Made by a program: the position numbers and the translations under genes
The notes under the pieces: model-generated
What the model was told of the DNA's origin: nothing
The model's input: the letters and a program-made list of their open reading frames with translations, nothing else
Databases searched by the model: none
Shown here: piece by piece, positions 54,246-63,099 of the stretch
How the letters are laid out: each line of letters starts with the position of its first letter
Numbering within the stretch: the first letter of the stretch is position 1
NCBI GenBank assembly: GCA_963720675.1
Contig: CAVRGH010000010.1
Span: 1,922,001 to 1,986,000 of the forward strand
DNA length: 64,000 bases
Source of the DNA: JALHSW01 sp963720675
GTDB taxonomy: Bacteria; Actinomycetota; Acidimicrobiia; IMCC26256; PALSA-555
Direction: 5' to 3'

Positions 54246-55825
54246 GCGGGCACGGCGCCGGGGGTGCCCGCCTCGACGACGAAGCTCGCGCCCGTCTCGA
54301 TCGTCGCCGTCGGCGCATCGATGCCCGACACGTACCGGAAGTCCGCACGGAGCCGGTCGCGGTCGACGTCGGCCCTCACATAGCCGTGCTTCGTGCCTTC
54401 GAAGTACCTGATGGTCGGCTGCGACACGACGGCACCGCGCACGATCGGCTCGAGCGTGAAGCTCGACGTGATCGACGTGCCGACGAGCTCGGTCGCCACG
54501 ACCCGATCATTCGTGCCCGACGCGTCGCTCGTCGCGGCCGTCAGGTCGTGCACCCATGACGAGTGGATGTCACCGGTGATCACCACCGGGTTGGGCGCGA
54601 GCTGGGCGAGCTGCTTCAGCAGACTGCTCCGCGCCGCGGTGTACGCGTCCCACTGGTCGAGGTTGATGATCCCGCCGTTCGGCAGGCTCGGGGCGAAGTT
54701 CACGGAGCCGACCATCACCTGCTGCGCGACGACGTTCCAACGGGACCGCGAGGCGTCGAGCTGCCCCGAGAGCCACTTCGTCTGCCCCTCGCCGAGCATC
54801 GTCGCGTCGGGTGCGTCGATGTCGGCGCACGGGGCGCCGATGTCGATGGTGGAACCACACGGCTGGTCGCTCCGGTACTGGCGGGTGTCGAGCAGCTGGA
54901 ACGACGCGAGCCGACCGAAGTCGAGCGAGCGGTACATGCGCACATCGGGACCGGTCGGCGCGGGCAGCCGGACCGGTTGGTGCTCCCACCATGCGCGGTA
55001 CGCCGCCGCGCGGCGCGCTCGGAACGCTTCGGTGGTCATGGTGCCGTTCTGCGCGTGGTCGCCCGCGTAGTTGTTCTCGACCTCGTGGTCGTCCCAGATC
55101 ACGGCCCACGCGTGCGCGAGGTGCGCAGCCTGAAGGTCGGGATCGGCCTTGTAGGTCGCGTATCGGGCCCGATACGCCTCGAGGTCGGTCGGTTCGGGTC
55201 CCTCGTGCCGTCGCACCTTGCCGTCCGACGCCCCGCCCTCGTAGATGTAGTCGCCGAGGAACAGGACGAGGTCGAGGTCTTCGTCCGCGAGGTGCCGGTG
55301 CGCCGTGAAGTAGCCCTGCTCGTAGTGCTGGCACGAGGCGAAGGCGAAGCGGAGCGAGCGGTTCGACGCAGTCGCCGCCGGCGCCGTGCGCGTGCGCCCG
55401 ACCGGACTGTCCTGGCCACCGGCGAGGAACCGGTACCAGTAGTCGTGACCGGGCTCGAGACCCCGCACATCGACGTGCACGCTGTGTGCTGCGTCAGGGC
55501 GCGCGGTCGCCGTCCCGCGGCGCACGATCGCCGAGAACGACTCGTCGCGCGCGACCTCCCAGCGGACCGGGACCGCATCCCCTGCCATCCCACCACCCGG
55601 AGCGGAGGGCTCGGATGCGAGGCGGGTCCACAGCACCACACCGCCGGGCAGTGGATCGCCCGAGGCGACGCCCAGCGTGAAGGGCGTGCTCGCGAACTGC
55701 GGCCCGGCACGCGGCACCAAGAGCGGCGCGCGCAGGGCACGCGGCGTGATGGCGAGGGCACCGAGCCCGGCCGCAGCCCCGAGGAACGCCCGCCGACCGA
55801 CGGTGGTGGGATTCGGGTCGGGCAC
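54242..55825 (-). CDS. phoD: PhoD-type alkaline phosphatase/phosphodiesterase, Tat-exported
   Basis: 527 residues. Twin-arginine signal VGRRAFLGAAAGLGALAIT, N-terminal FN3-like domain (FTLGVASGDPLPGGVVLWTR), then the phosphoesterase: FAFASCQHYEQG, LFLGDYIYEG (Asp/Tyr metal ligands), VIWDDHEVENNY (Asn/Asp/His), VITGDIHSSWVHDL (His). Uses Ca2+/Fe3+ to release phosphate from mono- and diesters outside the cell. GTG start lies six nt after TACCGT, so leaderless. First gene of the PhoD-SnoaL-kinase-isomerase operon. Confidence 0.9.
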   Translation of the reverse strand: MPDPNPTTVGRRAFLGAAAGLGALAITPRALRAPLLVPRAGPQFASTPFTLGVASGDPLPGGVVLWTRLASEPSAPGGGMAGDAVPVRWEVARDESFSAIVRRGTATARPDAAHSVHVDVRGLEPGHDYWYRFLAGGQDSPVGRTRTAPAATASNRSLRFAFASCQHYEQGYFTAHRHLADEDLDLVLFLGDYIYEGGASDGKVRRHEGPEPTDLEAYRARYATYKADPDLQAAHLAHAWAVIWDDHEVENNYAGDHAQNGTMTTEAFRARRAAAYRAWWEHQPVRLPAPTGPDVRMYRSLDFGRLASFQLLDTRQYRSDQPCGSTIDIGAPCADIDAPDATMLGEGQTKWLSGQLDASRSRWNVVAQQVMVGSVNFAPSLPNGGIINLDQWDAYTAARSSLLKQLAQLAPNPVVITGDIHSSWVHDLTAATSDASGTNDRVVATELVGTSITSSFTLEPIVRGAVVSQPTIRYFEGTKHGYVRADVDRDRLRADFRYVSGIDAPTATIETGASFVVEAGTPGAVPA

Positions 55826-55831
55826 GGAGGC

Positions 55832-55841
55832 ACGGTAGCGT
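55832..55841. promoter_or_regulatory. overlapping divergent -10 elements
   Basis: Within ACGGTAGCGT, TAGCGT (55836-55841) is placed 8 nt before the HAD gene GTG and TACCGT on the other strand (55837-55832) 6 nt before the phoD GTG. The two boxes share the central TA. Only 24 bp separate the start codons, so both transcripts must be leaderless. Confidence 0.6.
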
Positions 55842-55849
55842 CCCCGGCC

Positions 55850-56491
55850 GTGACCTTCACCGCAGTCGTGTTCGATCTCGGGGGCGTGGTGATCCCGTCG
55901 CCGATCGACACGTTCCGCGACTACGAGGCACGAGTCGGCCTGCCGCACCGGTTCATCAGCGAGGTGATCCTGAGTGGCGACGACAACGCGTGGTCACGCC
56001 TCGAACGGGGCGAGCTGACGATGGACGAGTTCGCCGACGAGTTCGAGACCGAGTGCGCGATGGCCGGCGGCACGGTCGTGGTCGCCGATCTGTTCGCCGA
56101 GATCGGGAACGGGACGGGTCCGCGCCCCGAGATGCTGGCTGCGATCCGGCGCATCCGCGCCGAGGGCCTGCGCACTGCTGCCCTCACGAACAACTGGCGG
56201 GCGAACGACGAGGCGCCCGGGATCGACGAGCACTCGCCCGAGCTGGCCGAAGTCTTCGACCTGATCGTGGAGTCCGCGGTCGAGGGCCTCCGCAAGCCGG
56301 ACCCGCGCATCTACGAGCTCACCTGCTCACGGCTCGGGGTGACCCCGGACGCGACGGTGTTCCTCGACGATCTGGGCACGAACCTCAAGTCGGCGCGCGC
56401 CCTCGGCATGACGACGATCAAGGTCGGGGACCCGGCCGTCGCCCTCGCCGAGCTCGAGGGCCTCCTGGGCTTCTCCCTCGCCGAGCGCTGA
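55850..56491 (+). CDS. HAD family hydrolase
   Basis: 213 residues. Motif I is VVFDLGGVVIPSP: the nucleophile Asp is kept, while the usual DxD second acid is replaced by Gly, as in the epoxide-hydrolase-like/YihX subgroup. Motif II TAALTNNWR, motif III Lys in GLRKPDPRIYEL, motif IV VFLDDLGTNLKSA. Function may be a sugar- or nucleotide-phosphatase. GTG start set by the shared promoter. Twelve nt before the next gene. Confidence 0.82.
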   Translation: MTFTAVVFDLGGVVIPSPIDTFRDYEARVGLPHRFISEVILSGDDNAWSRLERGELTMDEFADEFETECAMAGGTVVVADLFAEIGNGTGPRPEMLAAIRRIRAEGLRTAALTNNWRANDEAPGIDEHSPELAEVFDLIVESAVEGLRKPDPRIYELTCSRLGVTPDATVFLDDLGTNLKSARALGMTTIKVGDPAVALAELEGLLGFSLAER

Positions 56492-56502
56492 CCGGTCGTC
56501 TC

Positions 56503-57108
56503 GTGGAGCTGCTCCTGATCCGTCACGCCGAGCCCGTGCGTATCGCACTCGGCGAGGTCGAGGGCCCCGCCGACCCACAGCTGACCGAGCGCGGCGCCGT
56601 CCAGGCCCAACGCCTCGGCGCGTGGCTCGGGGTCGAGGGCGTCGACGCGATCGTCACGAGCCCGCTGCGCCGGGCACGGGAGACGGGTGAGCCGCTCGCC
56701 CGCGCCCTCGGCATCACCCCGGAGATCGATCCCGGCGTGTCCGAGTACGACGCGGACTCCGGCGAGTACATCCCGATCGAGGAGCTGCGCGAGCTCAAGG
56801 ATCACCGCTGGCAGGCCCAGATCGAGGGGCGCTGGGTGGACGGCACCGACCCGGTCGCGTTCCAGGCGGTCGTGGTCCCGGCGATCGACGCGATCATCGA
56901 GCGGTTCCCGGGCAAGCGGGTCGCGGTCGTCTGCCACGGCGGCGTCATCAACGTGTACCTCGCGCACGTGCTCCGCCTCGAGCGCGCGCTGTGGTTCCAC
57001 CCCGAGTACACGTCGGTGAGCCGGGTCCACGCGGCCCGCACGGGAGGACCGCGCAGCGTGTCGTCGCTCAACGACACCGCGCACTTGGTCGGGACGCGGG
57101 ACACGTGA
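56503..57108 (+). CDS. histidine phosphatase family protein
   Basis: 201 residues. The phosphoryl-accepting motif is LLIRHAEPVR (RHA), with LTERGAVQAQRLGAWL, SPLRRARETGEPLA and the second His in VAVVCHGGVINVYL. Phosphoglycerate-mutase-like fold; substrate unknown. GTG start; its stop overlaps the enoyl-CoA hydratase start (GTGA). Confidence 0.85.
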   Translation: MELLLIRHAEPVRIALGEVEGPADPQLTERGAVQAQRLGAWLGVEGVDAIVTSPLRRARETGEPLARALGITPEIDPGVSEYDADSGEYIPIEELRELKDHRWQAQIEGRWVDGTDPVAFQAVVVPAIDAIIERFPGKRVAVVCHGGVINVYLAHVLRLERALWFHPEYTSVSRVHAARTGGPRSVSSLNDTAHLVGTRDT

Positions 57109-57870
57109 GCATCCGCGTCGAGCACGACGGTCCCGTCACCGTCGTCACGATCGATCGCCCGGAGCGGCGCAACGCGGTCGATGGCCCCACGGCCGTCGCG
57201 CTGGCCGACGCGTTCCGAGCGTTCGCGGCGGACGACGGACGGTCAGTCGCGGTGCTCACCGGCGCCGACGGGACGTTCTGCGCCGGTGCCGACCTGCACG
57301 CGATGCTCGACGGGACCGGCAACCCGATGTCGGACGACGGCGACGGTCCGATGGGACCGACCCGCATGCTCCTCGACAAGCCGGTGCTCGCCGCGGTGGA
57401 GGGCTTCGCCGTCGCCGGTGGCCTCGAGCTCGCGCTGTGGTGCGACCTCCGTGTCGCCGCGACCGACGCGACCTTCGGCGTGTACTGCCGGCGGTGGGGC
57501 GTGCCGCTGGTCGACGGCGGCACCGTCCGGCTTCCCCGGCTCATCGGTCAGAGCCACGCGCTCGACTTGATCCTCACCGGACGCGGGGTCTCCGGCGAGG
57601 AAGCGTTCCGCATGGGTCTCGCCAACCGCCTCAGCGACCCCGGTCACACGCTCGCCGATTCGGTAGGCGCTCGCCCACGAGCTGGCGCGGCTCCCGCAGA
57701 CGTGCCTCCGCAACGACCGCCGATCCGTCTACGAACAGCACGACCGTTCGATCGAGGACGCGATCCGCAACGAGTGGCGCCTCGGACGCGCCACCCTCGC
57801 CGCGCCCGAGTTCGCCGACGGCGTCCGGCGCTTCACCACGGGCGAGGGCCGCCACGGAGCGCCGACGTAA
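57105..57870 (+). CDS. enoyl-CoA hydratase/isomerase (frameshifted)
   Basis: About 254 residues, crotonase fold. VVTIDRPERRNAVDGPTAVA at the start, oxyanion-hole segment TFCAGADLHAML and VEGFAVAGGLELALWCDLRV, then LVDGGTVRLPRLIG. Near 57665 the frame moves by one base; the continuation ALAHELARLPQTCLRNDRRS and EFADGVRRFTTGEG completes the usual C-terminal helices up to TAA at 57868. One of the crotonase catalytic Glu positions is not identifiable with certainty. Confidence 0.83.
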
Positions 57871-57914
57871 GATTTCTGTCGAGGAACGTCGCGGAGCGTG
57901 GAGAGGAAGCATCG

Positions 57915-59450
57915 ATGAACGGGGCGAGCCGTTCGGTTGCCGAGATCATGAGCCGACCGGTCGTGACCGTCACGGCCGACCAGTCGGTCGCCACTGCGTC
58001 CGCGCGCATGCGCGAGCAGGGCGTCGGTTCCGTCGTCGTGGTCGACGGTGAGCGGCCCGTCGGCATCCTCACCGAGCGGGACCTCGTGCGTATGGGTGCC
58101 GCGGCTGCCGCCCCGACGGAGCCGGTCTCGGCCTGGATGACCGCCGACCCGGACTCCGTGGCCCCCGACGTCGACGCGGCCGCGGCGTTCGCGAGCCTCG
58201 CCGAGCACGGGTACCGCCACATCCCCGTCGTCGACGACGGCCGGCTCGTCGGCATCGTGTCGATGCGCGACCTGATGCGGATCGCACAGATCCAGCCGGC
58301 CGAGAACCTCTCGCACGAGATCCCGAAGGGGCTCGAAGGGGTCGTCGTCGCCACGACGACCATCGGTGACGTACGCGGGCTCGAGGGCTTCTACCACTAT
58401 CGCCAATACGACGCCGTCGAGCTCGCGGAGTCCCGGACGATCGAGGACGTCTGGTACCTGCTCTTCAACGGCGAGCTGCCCTCTGCTGCAGCGCGCGCCA
58501 CCTTCGCCGCCGAGGTCGCCCCATTGCGCACCGTCCCGGTCGAGGTGCGGTCCGCCCTGCCCGAGATCGCACGAGTCGCGCGCGAGGCGCCGCCGCTCGA
58601 CCTCCTCCGCACGACGCTGTCGCTCCTCGGCGCGTCGCTCGGCTTCCGGCCCTCGCTCGACCTCGAGGAACCCGAGCTGCGGGCGCAGGGGCTGCGGGTC
58701 TGCGCCGTGGTGCCGACCTTGCTCTGCGCACTCCACCGTCTCCAGCACGGCCTCGAGGTCATCGAGCCCCGCGACGACCTCGCATACGCCGCCAACTACC
58801 TGTACATGATGAACGGCGAGGTCCCGACCGCCGAGCACGCACGCGGCGTCGAGCAGTACCTCATCTCGACCATCGATCACGGCTTCAACGCTTCGACGTT
58901 CACCGCGCGTGTGATCACGTCGACCGGCGCCGACCTCGTCGCCGCCGTCGTCGGCGCGATCGGAGCGCTGTCGGGCCCACTGCACGGCGGCGCCCCGAGC
59001 CGGGCTCTCGACATGCTCGACGCGATCGGCACGATCGACCAGGCCGACGCCTGGCTCCGCGACGCCGTCGAGCGCGGCGACCGCCTGATGGGCTTCGGCC
59101 ACCGTGTCTACAAGACCGACGACCCCCGCTCGGTCATGCTGCGGTCGGTCGCCGAGCGCCTCGGCGGTCCGAAGGTCGACCTCGCGAAGCAGGTGGAGCA
59201 GGCCGCGGTCGACGTGCTCGCCGAGCTCAAGCCCGGCCGGAAGCTCTACACGAACGTCGAGTTCTACGCCGGCGTCGTCATGGACACGTGCGGCGTCCCC
59301 CGCGAGATGTTCACGCCGACGTTCGCGTCGAGCCGCGTGATCGGCTGGACCACGCACATCCTCGAGCAGGCGGCCGACAACCGACTCATCCGCCCGAGCG
59401 CGCAGTACGTCGGCCCACCGCCACCCCAGCCCGTCCCCGCCGCGGAATGA
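57915..59450 (+). CDS. citrate synthase with N-terminal CBS domain pair
   Basis: 511 residues. Residues about 8-125 form a CBS pair (EIMSRPVVTVTADQSVATAS, RPVGILTERDLVRMG, YRHIPVVDDGRLVGIVSMRD). The rest is citrate synthase: GLEGVVVATTTIGDVRG, YHYRQYDAVELA, active-site His in DHGFNASTFTARVI, GPLHGGAPSRALDML, and MGFGHRVYKTDDPRS. It condenses acetyl-CoA (or propionyl-CoA) with oxaloacetate. The CBS pair should bind an adenylate and give allosteric control. GAGAGGAAGC precedes the ATG; TAAGAT just upstream may be the -10. Confidence 0.88.
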   Translation: MNGASRSVAEIMSRPVVTVTADQSVATASARMREQGVGSVVVVDGERPVGILTERDLVRMGAAAAAPTEPVSAWMTADPDSVAPDVDAAAAFASLAEHGYRHIPVVDDGRLVGIVSMRDLMRIAQIQPAENLSHEIPKGLEGVVVATTTIGDVRGLEGFYHYRQYDAVELAESRTIEDVWYLLFNGELPSAAARATFAAEVAPLRTVPVEVRSALPEIARVAREAPPLDLLRTTLSLLGASLGFRPSLDLEEPELRAQGLRVCAVVPTLLCALHRLQHGLEVIEPRDDLAYAANYLYMMNGEVPTAEHARGVEQYLISTIDHGFNASTFTARVITSTGADLVAAVVGAIGALSGPLHGGAPSRALDMLDAIGTIDQADAWLRDAVERGDRLMGFGHRVYKTDDPRSVMLRSVAERLGGPKVDLAKQVEQAAVDVLAELKPGRKLYTNVEFYAGVVMDTCGVPREMFTPTFASSRVIGWTTHILEQAADNRLIRPSAQYVGPPPPQPVPAAE

Positions 59451-59468
59451 CCACTGCGCTGCGTCGCG

Positions 59469-59903
59469 TCAGCTGCAGCTGAGCGTGTCGGTCACGGTCG
59501 AGCTCAGCTGCTCGAGCTGAGACTGCGCGTCGTCGAGCGCGGTCCCGACGTCGGCGAGGCTCTCCAACGAGGTCAAGCCGGTCAGCGTGCTCTGCAGGTC
59601 GGCGATCTGACCCTGGATCGTCTGCTCCTTCTGACCGGCGAGCTTCTTCGCCGAGGCCACGAGCGTGTCGAGTGCGTGCTCGACGTTCGAGAGCTGGTCC
59701 ACCGCGTCGCCGAAGTTGCCGTCCTCGACGTCGCCGACGAACGACTCCGCCGACTGCTGGAGCGCGTCGGCGTCGTGACAGACGGCGGCCTGGGCCCGCT
59801 CTTCGGCGGTCGGACCGTCGTCACCGCTGCAGGCGACGAGACCGCTCGCACCCAACGCCACCAGGATCGCGACCACGACCGCCATCCTGATGGGGCGCCT
59901 CAC
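59469..59903 (-). CDS. lipoprotein coupled to cydAB
   Basis: 144 residues. Signal with lipobox (VVVAILVALGASGLVAC), then a mostly helical mature part (EERAQAAVCHDADALQQSAE, VDQLSNVEHALDTLVASAKK, TLTGLTSLESLADVGTALDD) ending DTLSCS. Two further Cys may pair. No family recognised. The GTG at 59903 overlaps the cydB stop (GTGA), so it is the last gene of the oxidase operon. Confidence 0.72.
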   Translation of the reverse strand: MRRPIRMAVVVAILVALGASGLVACSGDDGPTAEERAQAAVCHDADALQQSAESFVGDVEDGNFGDAVDQLSNVEHALDTLVASAKKLAGQKEQTIQGQIADLQSTLTGLTSLESLADVGTALDDAQSQLEQLSSTVTDTLSCS

Positions 59904-60913
59904 TGCTGCGACGCCTCCTCGATCTCCACCATGCCCTTCTGGTCGAGCACGTACAGGAGCCCGAGCGAGGGGAGGATGACGACCGCGGCGATCACGAAGA
60001 CGACCAGCACCGTGGTGAGCGTGGCGTCCGGCGCCGCGGCCTGGCTCACCTTCAGCGACTCCGGGAGCAGGTACGGCCACTGCGCGACGCCCCAGGCGAT
60101 GACGACCGACGCCACCGCACCGATCGCGAGGAACCGTGCGAAGCGGTGGTTGTGCCGCACCAGCAACACGATGGAACCGACGCCACAGATCGCGGAAAGG
60201 ATCACCAGCGGGAGCGCGCGCGACGTGAGGCCGTCGAAGACATACCGAGCATCGTCGTAGAGCACGAAGATCCCGACGAACGCGACGATCCCGGTCACGA
60301 GGGCCGCACCGATGGCACGGCGGCGGAAGTACTCCGTCATCTCGGCGTCGCCGAACCGCTTCGCGTCCCACACCATGTAGACCGCGGCGAGGTACGCGCA
60401 CACCGTCACCGCGAGCACGCCGCCGAGGATGGACGTCGGGTTGATCCAGCTCGACCAGGTGTCGCCGGCCTTGCCGCCGGCCGGGACCCGCCCGGACGCG
60501 ATCGCGCCCGCGACCGCCCCCATGCAGAACGGCACGAGGACCGAGGAGCTCGCGAAGGCGGCGCCGAAGTTCCGACGCGACGAGGTCCGCGAGACCTCCT
60601 TGCGGAACGCGAAGCTCGAGCCACGGAGCACGATGCCGAGGGCCGCGAGGCTCAGCGGCACGAACAGCGTGAGCATGATCGAGCCGAACGCCTCGGAGAA
60701 CGCCGTCCAGAGCACCACCAGGATGAAGATCAGCCAGACGTGGTTCGCCTCCCACACCGGCCCGATGGAGTGATCGACCACCGCGCGCGGCCGCTCGCCC
60801 TTCTCGGCCCCCCCGGCCAGGAGGTCCCAGAAGCCGGCACCGAAGTCCGCGCCCCCGAACAGCGCGTACGCGGTGATCCCGATCATCAGGACGAGCGCGA
60901 CCGCCTCGCTCAT
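59900..60913 (-). CDS. cydB: cytochrome bd ubiquinol/menaquinol oxidase subunit II
   Basis: 337 residues with about nine membrane helices. ALFGGADFGAGFWDLLAGG and PVWEANHVWLIFILVVLWTA are the CydB signatures; LRGSSFAFRKE and WINPTSILGGVLAV follow. With CydA it forms the bd-type oxidase that reduces O2 with quinol at high affinity. Starts within the cydA stop (ATGA). No cydDC is found in this window. Confidence 0.93.
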   Translation of the reverse strand: MSEAVALVLMIGITAYALFGGADFGAGFWDLLAGGAEKGERPRAVVDHSIGPVWEANHVWLIFILVVLWTAFSEAFGSIMLTLFVPLSLAALGIVLRGSSFAFRKEVSRTSSRRNFGAAFASSSVLVPFCMGAVAGAIASGRVPAGGKAGDTWSSWINPTSILGGVLAVTVCAYLAAVYMVWDAKRFGDAEMTEYFRRRAIGAALVTGIVAFVGIFVLYDDARYVFDGLTSRALPLVILSAICGVGSIVLLVRHNHRFARFLAIGAVASVVIAWGVAQWPYLLPESLKVSQAAAPDATLTTVLVVFVIAAVVILPSLGLLYVLDQKGMVEIEEASQQ

Positions 60914-62336
60914 CGGCTCCCCACCTCCTCCAGGGCCCGGTCCGAGGGCTCCAACGGCGCGCGCGGACCGTAGGGCGCCTCGTGGTCCTCGCCGGCAGAA
61001 CCCTGCTCACGGAATCGTCGGCTCATCGCCCGCAGGATCAGCACGAGCGTGACCGCCACGCCGGTGTAGAGCGCGGCGATCACGAGGAACGTCACCCAGA
61101 CCCCCGTGTTCCCGGTCGCAGCGGCGGTCACCTTCATCTGGCCGAACACGATCCAGGGCTGGCGACCGACCTCCGTCAAGACCCAGCCCGCCTCCATCGC
61201 CAGGACCGCCATGACGCCGCTGATCGCAGCGATCCGCAGGAACCACTTGCCCTCGGGGATCCGCCGCTTGAAGAGCCACACCGCCCCGTACCAGGCCGAC
61301 AGGAGAAACAGCAACGTCCCGAACCCGAGCATCGCGTCCCACGCCAGATGCACCGTGTTCACCTGCCGCGTCGTCGGCCGCGAACCCTTCGGGAACGAGT
61401 CGAGCCCCTTGATCACGGTCGAGGTCCCGGTACTGGGGTCCGACAGGATCGAGGCCATCCCCGGGATCGCGATCCCGCCGCTCACCGTCCCGTCGTCGTT
61501 CAGATGGCCCAACAAGGTCTCGGGCACGTCGCTGGCCGTCTTGGGGACCAGCTCGAGCGCCGCGAACTTCGTCGGCTCGTTGTTGTAGACCCAGCGGGCG
61601 AGCTGGTCGCCGACGAGCATCTGGACCGGCGTGGCGATCGCGGCGACCGTGAACGCGATCGTGAACCCGAGCTTGTGGTACCGATCACGCCGACCCTTGA
61701 GCATCCCCGCGGCGTACACCGACGCGACCAGGAACCCGCCGACGAGGTACGCGGCGATGAGCATGTGCAACGCCTCGAGCGGCATCGCCTTGTTGAAGAT
61801 CACGTCGAGCGGCTGGACGTCGACGACCTTGCCCGCACTGTTCAGCGTGAAGCCGGACGGCTCGTTCATCCAGGCGTTGGCGGCGACCACCGACACGGTG
61901 CCGCCGATGCCCGCGATCACGATCGGCACACCCGGTCCAGAAGTGGTGCCACGGCTTCAGCCGCTTCCAGCCGTAGATGTAGATGGCGATGAAGATCGCC
62001 TCGAGGAAGAAGAACAGCCCCTCGACCGCGAACGGGATGCCGAAGGCCGCGCCGTAGCGGTCCATGAAGTTCGGCCAGAGCAACCCGAACTCGAACGTGA
62101 GCACCGTGCCCGTGACCGCGCCGACCGCGAAGGTGACGGCCATGTACTTCGACCACCGCTTCGCGAGCTCGAGGGCATCGGCGTCGTCGTGCTTGATCGC
62201 GCGGTAGTTGGCGATCAACGCCATGAACGCCCACGACGACGCCGAGAGGCACGAGGATGATGTGCGCCGCGAGCGTGAACGCCATCTGGCCCCGCGCCCA
62301 CGGGACGGGGTTCACTGCCAGCAGCAACTGCGACAT
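60910..62336 (-). CDS. cydA: cytochrome bd oxidase subunit I (frameshifted)
   Basis: About 475 residues. MAFTLAAHIILVPLGVV (with the b595 His region), EFGLLWPNFMDRYGAAFGIP, VEGLFFFLEAIFIAIYIYGW, the Q-loop side FNKAMPLEALHMLIAAYLVG and GRQPWIVFGQMKV are diagnostic. The Q loop is short. Two single-base frame shifts occur near 62240 (LGVV to WAFMALIANYRAIKH) and 61930 (HHFWTG to VPIVIAGIGGT). Start ATG 62336. Ends overlapping cydB. Conserved on both sides of each break, so probably functional in the organism. Confidence 0.88.
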
Positions 62337-62346
62337 CAGGGCACTC

Positions 62347-63096
62347 CTAGGCCTTCGGACCCGACGACTGTTCGCCCGACGGAGCCGATGGTACGTCCTG
62401 CTGTTGGCGCAGGCGCGACATGCCGTTCGTCGCCATCCGCCCGACGAGCAGCGCCACGATGACCACGAGGTAGAGCTGCCCCGACAGCGCCTCGAGGACC
62501 GAGACCGCACGCCCGAGGCCGGTCCCGGCCGTGAAGTCGCCATAGCCGGTCGTGGTGAGGGTGACGAAGCTGAAGTACAGGTAGTCGGCCGACGTCGCGT
62601 GCGCGGTCTGCGCGAAGAACGGCTCCGAGATCAGGTCGCCGATCGCGCCGAAGAGGAACGAGAACAGCATGCCCAGCATCATGTAGATGCACAGCGCGCC
62701 GAGCACGGTATGGATATCGACGACACCCCGTCGAGCGATCGCTCGCGCGATCACGACCGGCGCCGCGACGACGACCAGGAACGACAGGATCCCGAAGACG
62801 CCCGACGTCGGCGGCTCGTCGTTGATCGCCGCCACCAGCGCGCCCAGGAACGCGAGGAGCGCGACCACGGTCGCGATGCGCATGAGGTGACGTCCGACCC
62901 CCGACGCGACGAACGCCATCACGAGGGTGGCGCCCTGGAGCGCGACGGTCACGACCCGGTACCAGGCGCCGTCGAAGCCGGACGCCTCGACGACGAACGT
63001 GGTGAACAGCAGGAGCAGGACGATCCCGTAGCGGAACCCGGGCAGCTTCGCCTCGAGGGTCCCCTCATCCGGGGTGTCCTGGTCGTCAGCGGCCAT
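62347..63096 (-). CDS. potassium channel family protein
   Basis: 249 residues with about five N-terminal helices and a final two-helix pore unit. The selectivity filter is FVTLTTTGYGDF, preceded by the pore helix SADYLYFS and followed by the inner helix QLYLVVIVALLVGRMA. A K+ or small-cation channel without cytoplasmic RCK domain. Ten nt upstream of cydA on the same strand. Confidence 0.87.
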   Translation of the reverse strand: MAADDQDTPDEGTLEAKLPGFRYGIVLLLLFTTFVVEASGFDGAWYRVVTVALQGATLVMAFVASGVGRHLMRIATVVALLAFLGALVAAINDEPPTSGVFGILSFLVVVAAPVVIARAIARRGVVDIHTVLGALCIYMMLGMLFSFLFGAIGDLISEPFFAQTAHATSADYLYFSFVTLTTTGYGDFTAGTGLGRAVSVLEALSGQLYLVVIVALLVGRMATNGMSRLRQQQDVPSAPSGEQSSGPKA

Positions 63097-63099
63097 GGC

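Noticed and set aside
52226..55825. Operon as a metabolic pathway unit
   Set aside because: PhoD, SnoaL-like, kinase and mycothiol-type isomerase genes overlap by 4 nt, but no common substrate is evident; coupling alone does not show a pathway.
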